From contig JAGVVL010000002.1 in the NCBI GenBank assembly GCA_018287875.1, forward strand, positions 5,704,001 to 5,768,000: DNA of 64,000 nt. Direction: 5' to 3'. The position numbers were made by a program, and so were the translations under genes. This stretch comes from Nigrospora sphaerica (lineage: Eukaryota; Ascomycota; Sordariomycetes; Amphisphaeriales; Apiosporaceae). The notes beneath the pieces are model-generated. The model was not told the DNA's origin. It made no database searches and worked only from the letters and a program-made list of their open reading frames with translations. This document shows, piece after piece, positions 22,315 to 33,839 of the stretch. Numbering within the stretch: the stretch's first letter is position 1; the number at the start of each line of letters is the position of its first letter.

Positions 22315-22669
22315 ACGCGGGCCACCAGGGTCATTATTACTTTGATATATGCTTGCTTTCCGGGCGTGAACAGACTGCCGCCCGCCGCGGAAATCCGAGT
22401 TGCGGCTACCAACAGAGCGATATACACCCTCCCCTCCTTTGCGGGCGAAGAGCAGCTGCACATGTGAAGAACAACGGGCAAGTGACCCCATCGGTGTATA
22501 GAACCCCCTTAACACCGGCCAGGGCGACGCGCGTGCCCTGGGGGTTTTCGGTCATCCTGGAGCGCCTGCTCGTCCAAACAGGTTCGCAACGACAGCAGGC
22601 CTGCTAGCCCAACGTGAACCCCTTGCGGACCGGCCTCTGTGTGATGGGTCGTGACGGGCCGTGCTGCTT
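22315..22669. other. Short convergent 3' intergenic spacer
   Basis: 355 bp between the stop codons of BUD13 (plus) and TFIIF alpha (minus). I see nothing beyond 3' UTR sequence. Confidence 0.5.
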
Positions 22670-24818
22670 TCACGTCTTCCTGGTGAGCAACTTGGTGGTG
22701 GGATCGTAGGTCGAGTGCTCCTTGACCAGCTTAATCCATTGACCACGGGGCATCAGGCCGGGCTCGTCACCGACTCGGTTGCGGAACTTGCCGAGCAGGG
22801 CGCCAATTGTAATACCGCCCTGGGGAGGAAGCATTGCGACAATCTCGGCACCCGTGATGGGTTCGCCCGAGGAAGGCGTGGCTGGGGACCGCGCTCCCTG
22901 GGGGGCAGGGCTACCAGCCCGCGAGCCCGATGGCGTCCCTCTGGCGTTCGTGCCCGTGTTGAGATGGCTACCGCCCAGTTTCTGCTTCTTCTTCATCTTG
23001 CCGCCGACGCCATCAGACATCTCACCACCCGTTGCCTCGCCATCGCTGGCAGAACCAGGGCCGGGCCGGCGTGGCAAAGGCGTGCCGCTCCGGCTGCCGG
23101 CGAGCGAGGACGAGCTCGGCCCTGTTTTGACCTTCTTTTTGCGCGTTGACTCGGTACCGCTCGAGTCCGATACGCCTGGCGATCCGGCGCGCTTCAGTGA
23201 TTTGCCCTTCTTGCCCGAGCTGGCCGACTTCTTGCCTTGGGGTGTGTTGCTGCCCTTGGATCCAGCGCCGTCCTCCTTCTCCTTCTCTTTATCCTTGTCT
23301 TTGTCTTTCTTGTCCTCGTCCTTCTTGTCCTCGTCCTCGGTGTCCGTGTCTGACTCGCTCTTTCGAAATGGTTAGCAATGGGTTTGCTATCCAAAATGGA
23401 TTGGTACTTACCGAGGTGGCAAAGGGATCTCGCTCTCTCTCCGAGTCATCGCTGTCGTACTGGAACTGCTTGTCGCGTCTCTTGAGAGCCTTCTTCAGGT
23501 CCTTGCCGAAGAGCTTCCTCTCCAACTCCTCCTTCTTGACCTTGGCTTCTTCCTTGTCGACAGTGTTCTCGTCGGCATCTCCAAACAGATTGGCGCCGAG
23601 CTGCTCTCGGCGAACCCGCTCTTTTGAGTCCTTCGACTCTTCGTCTCTCTCGGGCTCGAAACCTGCCGTCTCATCGTCATCCTGGAACTCGTCGCCCGAC
23701 ACATCGAGGTCGTCGTGGTCTTGAACCTCGCGGCGGGACACTGAGCGGAATGTGGCGCTCTCCTGCTTGATGTTGACCGCTCCGTTGACAATCAGGCGAG
23801 ACTCGGCCTTGTCCTTTTCCTTTTGCTCTCGCTGGGCATCTCGCATGGCCCACCGGGACACGGGCGCCTTCTTGCTCATAACCTTCTCCGCCTCCTCGAT
23901 GCTCAGCGCGTTCACGTTTGCTCGCTTCGAGATGAATTTGTACCACTTTTCCAGCGGAACCATCTGGACGGCGCCGTTCTGAATGGCAAGGGCGACTTTG
24001 GACTCGGACAAGGGGTTTTCGTACTGGCCGACCCACACGTGCTTTCCATCGGCATCCTCCAAGTGCCAGGGCAGAGCCTCTTCGTAGCGGATTTCGTTCT
24101 GCTTCTTCTGTGCCTCGGTACGCGCTCCGTAATGAACCTGCGTGCCGGGCTTCTTCTCTTTTTGTTTCGGGTTTTTCTTGGGAGCGTTGTCCCTCATGAC
24201 GGGGGCCTTCTGGGCGTCGTCAATAGCCCTCTGTGCTTCGCGGTCTGCCTTCATTTGGGCCAGCTTTTGAAATTCCTCATTCTGCTCGGGAGTGGGTTCC
24301 GCAACTTCCTCAACCTTGACCTCGCGGCCGGGCGGAGGTTGTCTGGGATCGCGCCGGTGGAGGGTTACGGGGCGCACGAAATCTTCCTGGTTTGACGGGT
24401 CGAGGCCCTTTTGTCGGTCCTTGAGGTGCGGGGGCGCGAGCTTCATGACGTGAAAGCGTAGGCCGTCCTTTTGGCCCTTCTTGGTCAAGATAACAGGGAA
24501 TTCTTCTGCGCCTTCTGGTAGGGGCATAGACCAACCGCCGTTCCTTTGGCGTTCGGCCTCGATCTCCTGCATGGTCGGAATGCCGCGAGGCTGGACAGTT
24601 TTTTCGGGTGCAGCTTTCGCGATCGCGGCCGAGTTTTTGGAAACCGCAGCATGCATAGGTGTCCCGGGGGCATGAACTCCAGCCGGTCGCGGCTTGGGTT
24701 TCTGGCGCGGAACGAGCGGGTTGCTGCTCGGCGGAGGTTTTCTCTTGCGCAGAGGAGCAGCGCCAGGCGGAGGCGTCGGCTTCTGGCCATTCGGGCCGCC
24801 GGGAGGTAAGGCGCTCAT
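22670..24818 (-). CDS. tfg1: Transcription initiation factor TFIIF, alpha (large, RAP74/Tfg1) subunit
   Basis: Two exons (24818-23412, 23359-22670; 52-bp intron) encode 698 aa. TFIIF binds RNA polymerase II and TFIIB during initiation. The N-terminal dimerisation barrel is split as in other fungi. One part includes FPVILTKKGQKDGLRFHVMK and the other TQVHYGARTEAQKKQNEIRY, PWHLEDADGKHVWVGQY and the SESKVALAIQNGAVQMVPLE strand-turn-strand. A long acidic/Lys-rich linker follows, with DKKDEDKKDKDKDKEKEKE tracts encoded right after the intron. The C-terminal RAP74 winged helix is seen in GEPITGAEIVAMLPPQG, ITIGALLGKFRNRVGD and the ending LLTRKT. Length and domain order are normal. It is transcribed away from the terminal nucleotidyltransferase gene at 26561. 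Confidence 0.95.
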
Positions 24819-26560
24819 AGCGGGCAGCAGGATGGCGATGATTTCGAGGCGGAGGAACGTGACAGGGAACTCGACGGTTGTTGGCTACGCGATCGGCCAG
24901 AGCAATCTGGGGTGGGTTGTGGGCGGAAGGCAGCAACAAGACGGGCACCAGGAAAAGTCGCTGTTGATGATGTCAACCAGCAGTAAACACGGGGCCTGAG
25001 ACGCGACAATCTAAGGGCCCAAGAAAAACGCGCGCAGCTCTTTGTTTGCGAACAACGCCGGCAGTGAGGAGGGCGTGCGACTGTAAGGCGGACTGTCGAA
25101 CGGGAGCAGCTCAATCCTCCAAAACTCGTGGGTGCGGCGGCATACACTTGCACTCGCAGGTGTGAATGGTGGATGAATGGGATGGGACGGGACGGACGAA
25201 TGCGGCACTGACTCGACCTGGCCTGACCTGGGCTGGACTTTTGCCCTGATGTAATGGGCGGGTAAGTATGTAGGTACATGTGCACGTAACTATTATGTGA
25301 GAGTACCTGGTAGTACTTGTCTGGCTGCCGCCTGTAGACGCTGCTTTGGCTGTCTGCCTGGCAACCTAACGTTGGTTGGAAAATTGGTATTTGAGAAAGT
25401 AGAGGCAGCCTTCAAGTGGACAAAGGCCCGCTATATTGACAGCAAGGTACTGCTCACTGCTGCCCTTCTTTCTGGATGCCGAGCTCTGCTTCGATTCTTA
25501 AACTGAGGCAATTGATCAGAAACTTAGCTAGGTACTTATTTTGGAGAGCTCTTTAAGAGCTTCTTTTAGCCAAGGGTGTTCCAGCAGCCGAAGCTAGGAA
25601 GATGTAGGCACAGCTGTAAGTACCTGCATCGCGGACTGATGTATAATGTCTTCCGGCCTCTATGCCGCCAGGGCATCTCCTAGGTTATATGAAGTGGAAA
25701 CCAGTGGTTTTGGATGTCCAGACTCCCAGATACAACTCCAGAAAGCCCACCGTGATTAAAATTGTTTGGGCGTACAGTGTTGATATTGTATCTTCTTCTC
25801 GACGTGAGGAGCAGGAATGGAGTACATCGATATACCTGCACCTGTGTTAACCCGCCAACGGCATCGGCACATTAGGCAGTGAGCGGGAGACGGGCTGACA
25901 GTTCGTTACCTAGGTACTCCGTAGTAGTAGTAGTTGATCCCCTCCATGACCCCACTCTTCCAACGTCCCAAACAGAGAACCTTCCTACTGCCCGAGGCTG
26001 AAGTCAGAGCTGAGAGCCTCATGATACCTGAACAGGCGATGCAACGGGCTTTTTTCATTTCAGCCTCGGCATATCCAGTTCCTCCTCCCTTGAAACCGTT
26101 ATACCTATGTACGCCACATAGCACTCGCCTCCCGCTATCATTGTGGCAAGGTCGTTCGTTGTTCGCCGGACTGCACGCAGCCATAGCCGGTCCATCGTCA
26201 CTCACCCGCAATTCGGAACGTTCGTTAGGGCTGCATGGCCGTTAATGAGCTGCTCTCCCATGTCAGATCCAGTGTCCAATAAAAAAATACCATAAACCAC
26301 GAGTTGCACCTTCGGCTTTTCCATCAACACTACCATCATCACGCAGGATTAGGATCGCGTCCAGCCGCTACCGCAGCAGCAACACGGCAGCGACTTCGAA
26401 ACTGAAGGACGTGGGCCGCCAGGAACCTGCTGGTCAACACCCGTCCGTTCAAGAGCCTTGATATCTTCCGCCCGGTCCGCCGGCGTCCTTGGAGCTACCT
26501 GCTGCTTAACCGCAGAACTCCTCCGCGTGGCGTGTCAGTAGCAACAGCATTCGCTTCACC
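24819..26560. promoter_or_regulatory. Divergent intergenic region between TFIIF and nucleotidyltransferase genes
   Basis: About 1.7 kb. Pyrimidine- or purine-biased stretches flank both start codons, as in 5' leaders. Between them are several TAGGTAC/GTACCT-type short repeats common in Sordariomycete promoters, and no supported gene. Confidence 0.4.
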
Positions 26561-29500
26561 ATGCAGTCCCACGCAGAACATGGGCCGTCCTTGGAGTCTC
26601 AGCTGCGCGATCTCATATTGACCAATTCTGGCAATCCGGGGGAAGCCCAGCATATGTCCACTGCGGTCCGTGACAGCCATGAACAGGCATCGGATGGCCC
26701 TCAAAACCCACCGCCGGGATCCAGGCCGGGTCGAAAGCGGCCGAATCAAGCACAACGGCGGCAGATGAACGCCCAGATCAGCATCCCCATCGATCCTAGG
26801 GTTGGGCGGCCACCGCCCACAACTGGCGAGCACAGGGGAGGCCCTGAATTCCAGCAGAGAGCCGTTCATTCTCGTCCCGATGGACCACGCCCAGGATTTC
26901 GGGACCACGCAGCACCAGTTTCGCCCGTGCACAACCAGCAGTATGGACAGCAGCACCGTACCAGGGGAGGTTTTGGTCAGGTGCCATTGGCGTCCACTAC
27001 GTACGGCCAGAATCAACAGAATTGGAGACGGCAACAGCCGCAACGACCCGAGAACCCTCCACGTGGTGTCAACGTGATATCAGCAGAGGCATTTGCTCCC
27101 CGCCCGTCTCGAAATGCGCAAGCGAACTTATATAACGCGCCTGGGCACCGCCAGTATGTCGTCCGCCCTGAAGAGTTGGCTACGCAAGCTGCTCTACTCG
27201 AGCAGCTTTGCGCTGCAGTAGTTGATGGCGCCGGGATTCAACACAGTGAAATTCTTGAGAAAGAGAGTTTCCGTCTCAAGGTCGAGGAAACCTGTCGTAT
27301 CGCCATCCACGAGCACGAGCGCTTCATGAACGGCGCCAGCGGGTTTGACCCTCGCAGTGTACAGCTTAAGTGCTTCGGCAGTCTCTCTTCGGGTTTTGCT
27401 ACCAAAGCGGCCGACATGGATCTTGGGCTCCTCTCGCCCTCCTCGCTCGTTGCCCCGGATGCACCAGAGTCGCCGATACCCCGGCTGGTTGAGAAGGCCC
27501 TACTCGAGGCCGGGTTTGGGGCTCGTCTTCTGACCCGGACCCGCATCCCCATCATCAAACTGTGCGAGAAGCCCACCACACAGCTCCGCCACGACATGTT
27601 GGAGGAGCGCGCCAAATGGGAGAAAGGCATAGTAGACGATGAGCCCGATGCCATCGATGACGATCTTGGTCTAGACGACATTGACAGCCCGGTAGCAGCT
27701 GCTGTCGATGTGTCTCTAACGGACGCGCTGAAAGGGGAACCAGGTCCCTCAGCAGACGTGCCTCAACCCAAGGATGCGGCCACGAAGAACCCATCGGATC
27801 TGTTGGCTTCACTCAAGCAATCCGAAAAGCAGTCTTTGTCAACTTACTACAGCCTCGCTAAGCGGACTCTGCGGCGCATGAAGGGACGGGACGTCACTGT
27901 GTCAAATATTGATGGCTTCACCGAGGCAGACTTCATGCTACTTGACGATGTCAGCGGCGCTTTCGTCAACGGCCTTCGCGATCAGCAGCTCAAGATTCGC
28001 ATCCAGTCGTTTGCCTCGTTCTCTGCAGGTAGATCCATGCCCAACTACAGGAATCTCCAAGGAGTCTACAACCTGGTAGAAGGGGAGCGCCTTGTCATGC
28101 TTTGGGAGTCTCGGGCTGCGCCTGAGCCCGAGAACCAGCTTCAGCAGGCCCATGTGAAACAAATCAGTGCCTGGGCAGAACTCCAGAGAAGTCGCACATT
28201 CGGGACAAACCCTTTGTCTTTCAGCAAAGATCTTCACATGGCTGTCGAGCGCCTCCGACAAATACCGTCGATCCAGCTCATGCAACTCCAACAAGACCAG
28301 TTTGAGTCGCCTGCTGATTACCTGGCCAGAGCGACAAGGATCAAGCACGCGCTCGCGGCATCGCAGACGGACATCATCCAGTATTATGTATCGGGCATTC
28401 GCAACGCCGGCATTCGCCAGGCCGTCCGAGACTTTGTCCGGTCGAATGGTACGGAAAAGAGCTTGGCGCACGTTGCACGCAAGCACAAAAGCCTCCATCT
28501 TGCGGAAGAGTATAAAAGAGCCCTTGAGCATGGGCTGTACGAGGAAGGCGATGTTCCCGCTATCCGGGACTACGTCTCAATACTCCAGGGAGACCTTGTA
28601 CCGACGGATCCTATGCCGACGGGCCCTTGCCTTCCGCCCGACTACAGCGTATGCATCCCCGACAGCTTCTGGCCAGCCTTCCAGCGGATTCGGGAGCTGC
28701 CGAGTCCTTCGTGTCTGGCACCGAATCAACCTAGGGACCGGTACAACGATAAGCTGGAGATCCCCAAATCCGGAGTGGGAGTGCAATGTGACATCAACTT
28801 CTCGGCGGACTTGGCGCTGCAGAACACGCTCCTACTCCGATGCTATTCGTATTGCGACCCCCGGGTACAGCCCATGGTGTTGTTTGTGAAGCACTGGGCG
28901 AAAGCCCGAGGGATTAACACGGCCTACCGCGGAACTCTCAGCAGCTACGGGTACGTTCTCATGGTACTGCATTACTTGGTCAACGTCGTGCAGCCCTTTG
29001 TCTGCCCCAACTTGCAGCTGCTCGCACAGTCAGATCCCAATGGCCCTCCCGCGGGACTCGAGGGCGTCACGGCATGCAAGGGCCGCGATGTCCGGTTTTG
29101 GCGTGACGAGCAAGGGATCCAGCGACTGGCGCTGGAAGGTAGCCTGAACCACAATCGCGATTCCATCGGTGTGTTGCTCAGGGGCTTTTTTGAGTACTAC
29201 GCACAGAACAACCTGATGAGCACTATACAAAAGAGAGGATTCGACTGGGGACGTGACGTACTGAGTCTGCGGACCCCCGGCGGCCTTGTGAGCAAGCACG
29301 AGAAGGGTTGGGTCTCGGCCAAGACGGTCATTCAGGCGCAACACGACGCCGCCCCATCGCCGGTTGGCGTCGACATGAAGGGACAGGTGCCTCCGGAGTC
29401 TCCTACGTCTTCGGCCGTGGTTAGCAAGCCAGACGCCCAGCCGGCCAAGCCCAAAGACTTCAAGGAAGTGCGCCACCGCTACCTCTTTGCCATTGAGGAT

Positions 29501-29725
29501 CCATTCGAGCTTGAACACAACGTCGCGCGAACTGTGACGCACAATGGCATTGTGGCCATCCGGGATGAATTCCGTCGCGCCTGGAGGATCATCAAGTCGG
29601 CGGGGAAGAATTCGGCTCCCGAGGATTTGTTGGAGGATGTCAAATTGCACAATGACGCATTGCAAAAAAGGCAGTTTGCCGAGCTACTAAGTGAGATTCA
29701 TGGGGTCGGGCTGTCGTCAGGGTAG
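26561..29725 (+). CDS. Cid1-type terminal nucleotidyltransferase (non-canonical poly(A)/poly(U) polymerase) with large palm insertion
   Basis: A single frame of 1054 aa. Residues 1-180 are Gln/Pro/Arg-rich and disordered. The nucleotidyltransferase core begins near 190, with GS at 273-274 and Asp285/Asp287 in KAADMDLGLLSP, then the TRTRIPIIKL strand (327-334). The third carboxylate, Asp744 in GVQCDINFS, comes only about 400 residues later, so the palm is interrupted by an insertion (about 336-736) with acidic and helical segments. The core resumes with ALQNTLLLRCYSYCDPR, VKHWAKARGIN and SSYGYVLMVLHYL (central domain). A PAP-associated segment near 970-1010 (IEDPFELEHNVARTV) follows. Aspergillus CutA/CutB, which add C/U-rich tails to mRNA, are likely relatives; nucleotide preference cannot be read here. 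Acts on RNA 3' ends, probably cytoplasmic. Confidence 0.85.
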   Translation: MQSHAEHGPSLESQLRDLILTNSGNPGEAQHMSTAVRDSHEQASDGPQNPPPGSRPGRKRPNQAQRRQMNAQISIPIDPRVGRPPPTTGEHRGGPEFQQRAVHSRPDGPRPGFRDHAAPVSPVHNQQYGQQHRTRGGFGQVPLASTTYGQNQQNWRRQQPQRPENPPRGVNVISAEAFAPRPSRNAQANLYNAPGHRQYVVRPEELATQAALLEQLCAAVVDGAGIQHSEILEKESFRLKVEETCRIAIHEHERFMNGASGFDPRSVQLKCFGSLSSGFATKAADMDLGLLSPSSLVAPDAPESPIPRLVEKALLEAGFGARLLTRTRIPIIKLCEKPTTQLRHDMLEERAKWEKGIVDDEPDAIDDDLGLDDIDSPVAAAVDVSLTDALKGEPGPSADVPQPKDAATKNPSDLLASLKQSEKQSLSTYYSLAKRTLRRMKGRDVTVSNIDGFTEADFMLLDDVSGAFVNGLRDQQLKIRIQSFASFSAGRSMPNYRNLQGVYNLVEGERLVMLWESRAAPEPENQLQQAHVKQISAWAELQRSRTFGTNPLSFSKDLHMAVERLRQIPSIQLMQLQQDQFESPADYLARATRIKHALAASQTDIIQYYVSGIRNAGIRQAVRDFVRSNGTEKSLAHVARKHKSLHLAEEYKRALEHGLYEEGDVPAIRDYVSILQGDLVPTDPMPTGPCLPPDYSVCIPDSFWPAFQRIRELPSPSCLAPNQPRDRYNDKLEIPKSGVGVQCDINFSADLALQNTLLLRCYSYCDPRVQPMVLFVKHWAKARGINTAYRGTLSSYGYVLMVLHYLVNVVQPFVCPNLQLLAQSDPNGPPAGLEGVTACKGRDVRFWRDEQGIQRLALEGSLNHNRDSIGVLLRGFFEYYAQNNLMSTIQKRGFDWGRDVLSLRTPGGLVSKHEKGWVSAKTVIQAQHDAAPSPVGVDMKGQVPPESPTSSAVVSKPDAQPAKPKDFKEVRHRYLFAIEDPFELEHNVARTVTHNGIVAIRDEFRRAWRIIKSAGKNSAPEDLLEDVKLHNDALQKRQFAELLSEIHGVGLSSG

Positions 29726-31073
29726 ATGAGTGGATGTTGCTCACCGCGATCATTGGCGCGAACGTCATGGCACGAATGTAGTGTGTAAGAAGCATGGATC
29801 ATTCAGCTAGCTGGCTGCTACGAATGTTGCACGCCATGGTTGCAGGCCGCAGCCATCGCACTGGCCTAACTGGCCTAATAGCGATGAGGAGCTTGGAGAA
29901 GAAGAAAAAAAGAAGAAGAAAAAAAAAAAGGGGGGGGGGCTGTTCTGCTTAGATGATGTACTGTTCCATCGCTACATGTATATATCCGTAGTGGAAAGTG
30001 AGGAGTCAAAGAATGGTTCTTTACTCTTAGCAATGGTTCTCTACCCGGGGAATGATTCCTTCACGCTGTTTCAGAATGCCCGTTTCTTGAGCAAGACAAT
30101 TTCCCGTGGTTCTCGAATTTTGCTGTAGTCGTACATCGTACCTTAATTAAGAAGTCGTTGATAACTTATTCTTCATCCCCCGTGCGTCCTTTCGTTACGC
30201 CGCTTCTTTAAATCTTCTTTATGCCTCTTTTATTACGCCTGTTCTTCGGTTCTCTCGAATAACCGCGGGAGGCTTGAAAATAGGCAGTATATTTTTTATC
30301 ATGGGAATGAAATATCCATAAAAGCCCATCTCCCTTATTCCTGGGTAGGGCGTGGCCATAGATGTATTTCTCTAGGACCGAAATCCTATTCCAGTCGGAA
30401 GGTATATATCTATCTCGAAAAGGGGCGAACTACATGGCCTACGGTTGCACCCAAAAACAGTCGGATAATGGCGAGGGAAAGTAATTCATACATATGTATC
30501 GATAGGAAGATATGGCATTGCTGAATAGTTTCTGGGCGTGAAAATACATTCTTCAGTACATCCACTGTTGTTCCGGGATGCCTCAGGCCAGGTAACAATC
30601 GAATAATCAGTCGCGAGCACACCTTTTCCAACCCCCTACCACCAATTCAGCGATTTTTGAGAAAAACAAATCGTTTGCACATCACGTTCTGGATTTTCCA
30701 CCGTTTTGTTGGTTTGCATTTCAGCTTCTGAATACTCTTTGTCTTGGACCTTCGATCTCACAACCACGCAGAGCCTGTTTTCCTCGCTACTATCAACCAG
30801 CTGTTGAAGCACCACACCAACACACCCTTTCCAGCGCCATCGCAACTCTGCGTGCCGTCGAATCCCCAATATTTCCCTGATGACTTCTTCCGTCGCCCGG
30901 AAAGATTTCCATTACAACCCGCTCCCTTTCGTTCTGTTCGTGTGATTCTTTGTTGGGTCTACCAAATTCCCCCGTTTCGTCATCTTTGAATCCGCTCTCG
31001 GAAACATATTGACACACTCCTCCATCCATCTGCTGCCCAGGCGTATCGGGGATCCAAGCACTCGTCGTCTGCC
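29726..31073. other. Intergenic, partly AT-rich, with A/G homopolymers
   Basis: About 1.35 kb between two plus-strand genes. It has a purine tract of A runs ending in 10 G (29905-29939). About 650 bp (29960-30620) is visibly richer in A/T than its surroundings. No frame or repeat pair is recognisable; an old, decayed insertion is possible but not shown. The last 300 bp before 31074 is CT-rich, a leader/promoter. Confidence 0.4.
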
Positions 31074-33839
31074 ATGTCGAACACCAAGAGCGGTGTCTTC
31101 GTCCGGCAGGTTCCCAACTGCCCCGGTTCCCCCACCAGCGCACCCTCCTTCCCGGAGAAGCTCGTGCGTGTGGTCGCGGACGCTTCTCCCTTCAAAGCCA
31201 TAGTTATGGACTCCCTCGGGCGCGAATCCGATACGATTGACAAGGCTCGAAACTTCAATACATCGACTTTGCCTCTGCCCCCCCCGAAACGCACTCGGTT
31301 GGATACGGACCCTTCAGTCTCCTGGCCCTCGGCCGTAGTCCCTGCCAAACGGAAGTTGGACGCGATGGACCCGATGCTCATATCCCAATCCCCGACTTCT
31401 TCCCCGCGTCCTACGAAGCGTATTCGACAGGACATGGGCCCCTCGGTCCCTCGCCCGTCCATTTTCGCATCTGCCAAACGCAAATCCGGCCAATACCAGC
31501 TGGCCCAATCTTGCGACATTATGGGGCTCGCAAAGAAGCGCGTGTTTTCGAATCCCGCCATCAAGGAGAACCAACAAGCGCTCGAGGCTCATGACGCACA
31601 GCTCGCGGGCTGGATCCATATGTACATTCGGCAATCCAAGGCCGTCAATAAAGGCAAGTTGGGTAGTCGCGTTCGCGATGTCCTCTACAATGGCCTTTCC
31701 GGAATGTCCGCTGCTTGCAGCAAGACAGACCGTGCCTCTGCTGCCACGTTCTCCTCGCCGCTCACTACCAAGAAACCTGCCCAACCTTCCAATACACACC
31801 CGACCCCATCGCCGTCCGGTACTTCAGGCGGTCACGTACAAGCACGTGTTTCTGTCACGACTACGTCGACTGCCACGCAGACATCCATGAGTTTCGAAGC
31901 CGCTACAGATAAGAGCCAATCCGAGTTTGCTCCTACCGTAGAGACCATGACGGCTACGCAGACGGAGACGGGACACAAAGCCCCCAGTGTGGCTTCGAGC
32001 ACCCAAACCGAGCCCCTTGCTCCTACCGCGTCCATCGCTACACAGACTCAGGCGGACTCCGAGGCTTGCAACTCCGTCCGTAACCACCAGAACCAGGCGG
32101 CTGCTTTTGTCACCACGCCCACTGTCGCTACACAGACAGAGACTGGCCATGAAGCTCCGGATTTGGCTCTGGGAGACCGAACCGAGAATTGCCCCACTAG
32201 AGAAAGGACCGCGAGTATGGCAGAGGAAGAGCTGGATCTAGAGGAGGCCAGCGTCTCCTCAGTCACCCAGATCAAGCCTAATGCGACCTGGACGGAGACA
32301 CCTGCTGATACATCGGCGACTACACTCTCATCGGCAGACGTTCCCTTTGAGACTTCGCCTTGCTACGTGGACCAGGCTTGTCAAGACGACAGACATCCGA
32401 CTCTGTTCAACCCTACGGAGAAGACGGAGCAGACTCCAACACAGCACCCCCTTGCTCAAACTACCCCCCAAAAGCCCCTTAAGGAGATACGAGGAGCTAC
32501 TCTCGTCGATTCCACACATGTTCAAGTGGTTCAGTGCCGCCTCCGGCAGGAGACGACGAAACCACAGCCGAGTGGAAATCTGGAGCAGCCACCCGTCATC
32601 ATAGATGATGATGACGACGACGTCCATTCAACGTCCCAGATCGCTAGCCAGCCCCAGCCTATCCGGAATAACGTGATCGACCTTTGCGACTCAGACGATG
32701 ACAATAGCGTGCCCACGACGTCTCGTGACACGAACGAGACAATCAGCAGCAGGCCCAAAAGCAGGAGCCCCGACACCTCTGACGTAGACGCCAATAAATA
32801 CGGCTTCTACGGTATCGACTCTCGTAAGTATCGGTCGTTCCCCCCTGCCTCCCAGCGCTGGCCTCGGTGATTGCAGTGACTGACAAACCACAACGCAGGC
32901 CAGGAAAGCGAGGCAAGAAGTCGCTTGAGACTTCGATACCAGGTTATGAACCCCGGCGAGGGAGTTGACGAGTATCCCTCGCCCAGCGCGGGACTTCAGC
33001 TGAAGTACACAAAGTACCTGGAAGACATCGGTGACAATCCTAACACGCTCCATTATGTTCAGGAGCAGCTCGAGAAGAACTCGACGTATTTTGGCGTTCC
33101 CGAGGAAGAGGGCGCCATGTCGCAGTGGACACAGCCCGGCACGTACACGGTGCAGGCCGGCTTCCCGCTGGTCGAAGACGTCGACTTCGTGGTGCCGCAC
33201 AACCGCGGCGAGCCGTCGGGCGACTGCTACTGGCGTAGCATCTCCTTTTGCCTCTACGACAGCCCCGACTTCTGGGCCTTCGTCAAGGCCGAGCACCTCG
33301 CTTACTTTCACCATGTGCTGAGCCACCCGCGGCACACGCGCCACTGCTTGTACGCGAAGCATTTCAACGGCCGCTTCTTCGACACGTCGGCGCCCGGGTT
33401 GCCGGCCTTCAAGGCCAACCTCTGGCAGACGCTGCACCTGCCGCACGCTTGGACGCCCGCCATCATGACGCAGATCACGGCCGATCTGTACAATGTCTGC
33501 CTCATCGCCTTCACGCTCGAGGACAACGTCGTCACCGAGACGAGCGTCCGCGGCGTCTACAACAGCCGCCACCTCTTCCTCACCTTTTCCAACGGCAACC
33601 ACTTCCGCCCCATGACTCCCAACGCGTACCCGGCCTGGGAGTTCCGGTACCCGAGAGTCACGGCCGAAGCTACTGCCAAGTACGCCAACGCCCCCAAGGC
33701 CTCGTCTCAGAAGCCGCACACGGAGCACCCGTGGCGCAAAGAATTCTCGACGGCGGTCCTGCCGCCCGTCCCCCGTATGCATGGTTATGATACCGTGGGG
33801 ATCGGCCTGCTTCTTGGCAGCAAGCTGTATTCCGGATAG
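31074..33839 (+). CDS. OTU-like cysteine protease with long disordered N-terminus bearing five TQT motifs
   Basis: Two exons (31074-32823, 32899-33839; 75-bp intron) encode 896 aa. Residues 1-580 are low-complexity Ser/Thr/Pro with several PPKRTR/PTKRIR basic patches, possible nuclear signals. Five TQT tripeptides (268-270, 295-297, 310-312, 323-325, 353-355) sit 13-30 residues apart, the pattern of multivalent dynein light chain (LC8) ligands. An acidic DDDDDD stretch and IDLCDSDDD (SIM-like) follow. The C-terminal domain (about 660-850) looks like an OTU fold: GDCYWRSISF with candidate nucleophile Cys693, MTQITADLYNVCLIAF, and HLFLTFSNGNHFRPM with candidate His818. Predicted role: ubiquitin or ubiquitin-like removal. 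The OTU assignment rests on motif spacing only. The cut site and partners are inference. Confidence 0.65.

Noticed and set aside
21301..22515. 404-codon minus-strand open frame
   Set aside because: Antisense of BUD13; Ala/Gly/Arg-rich shadow produced by its extreme GC codon bias.
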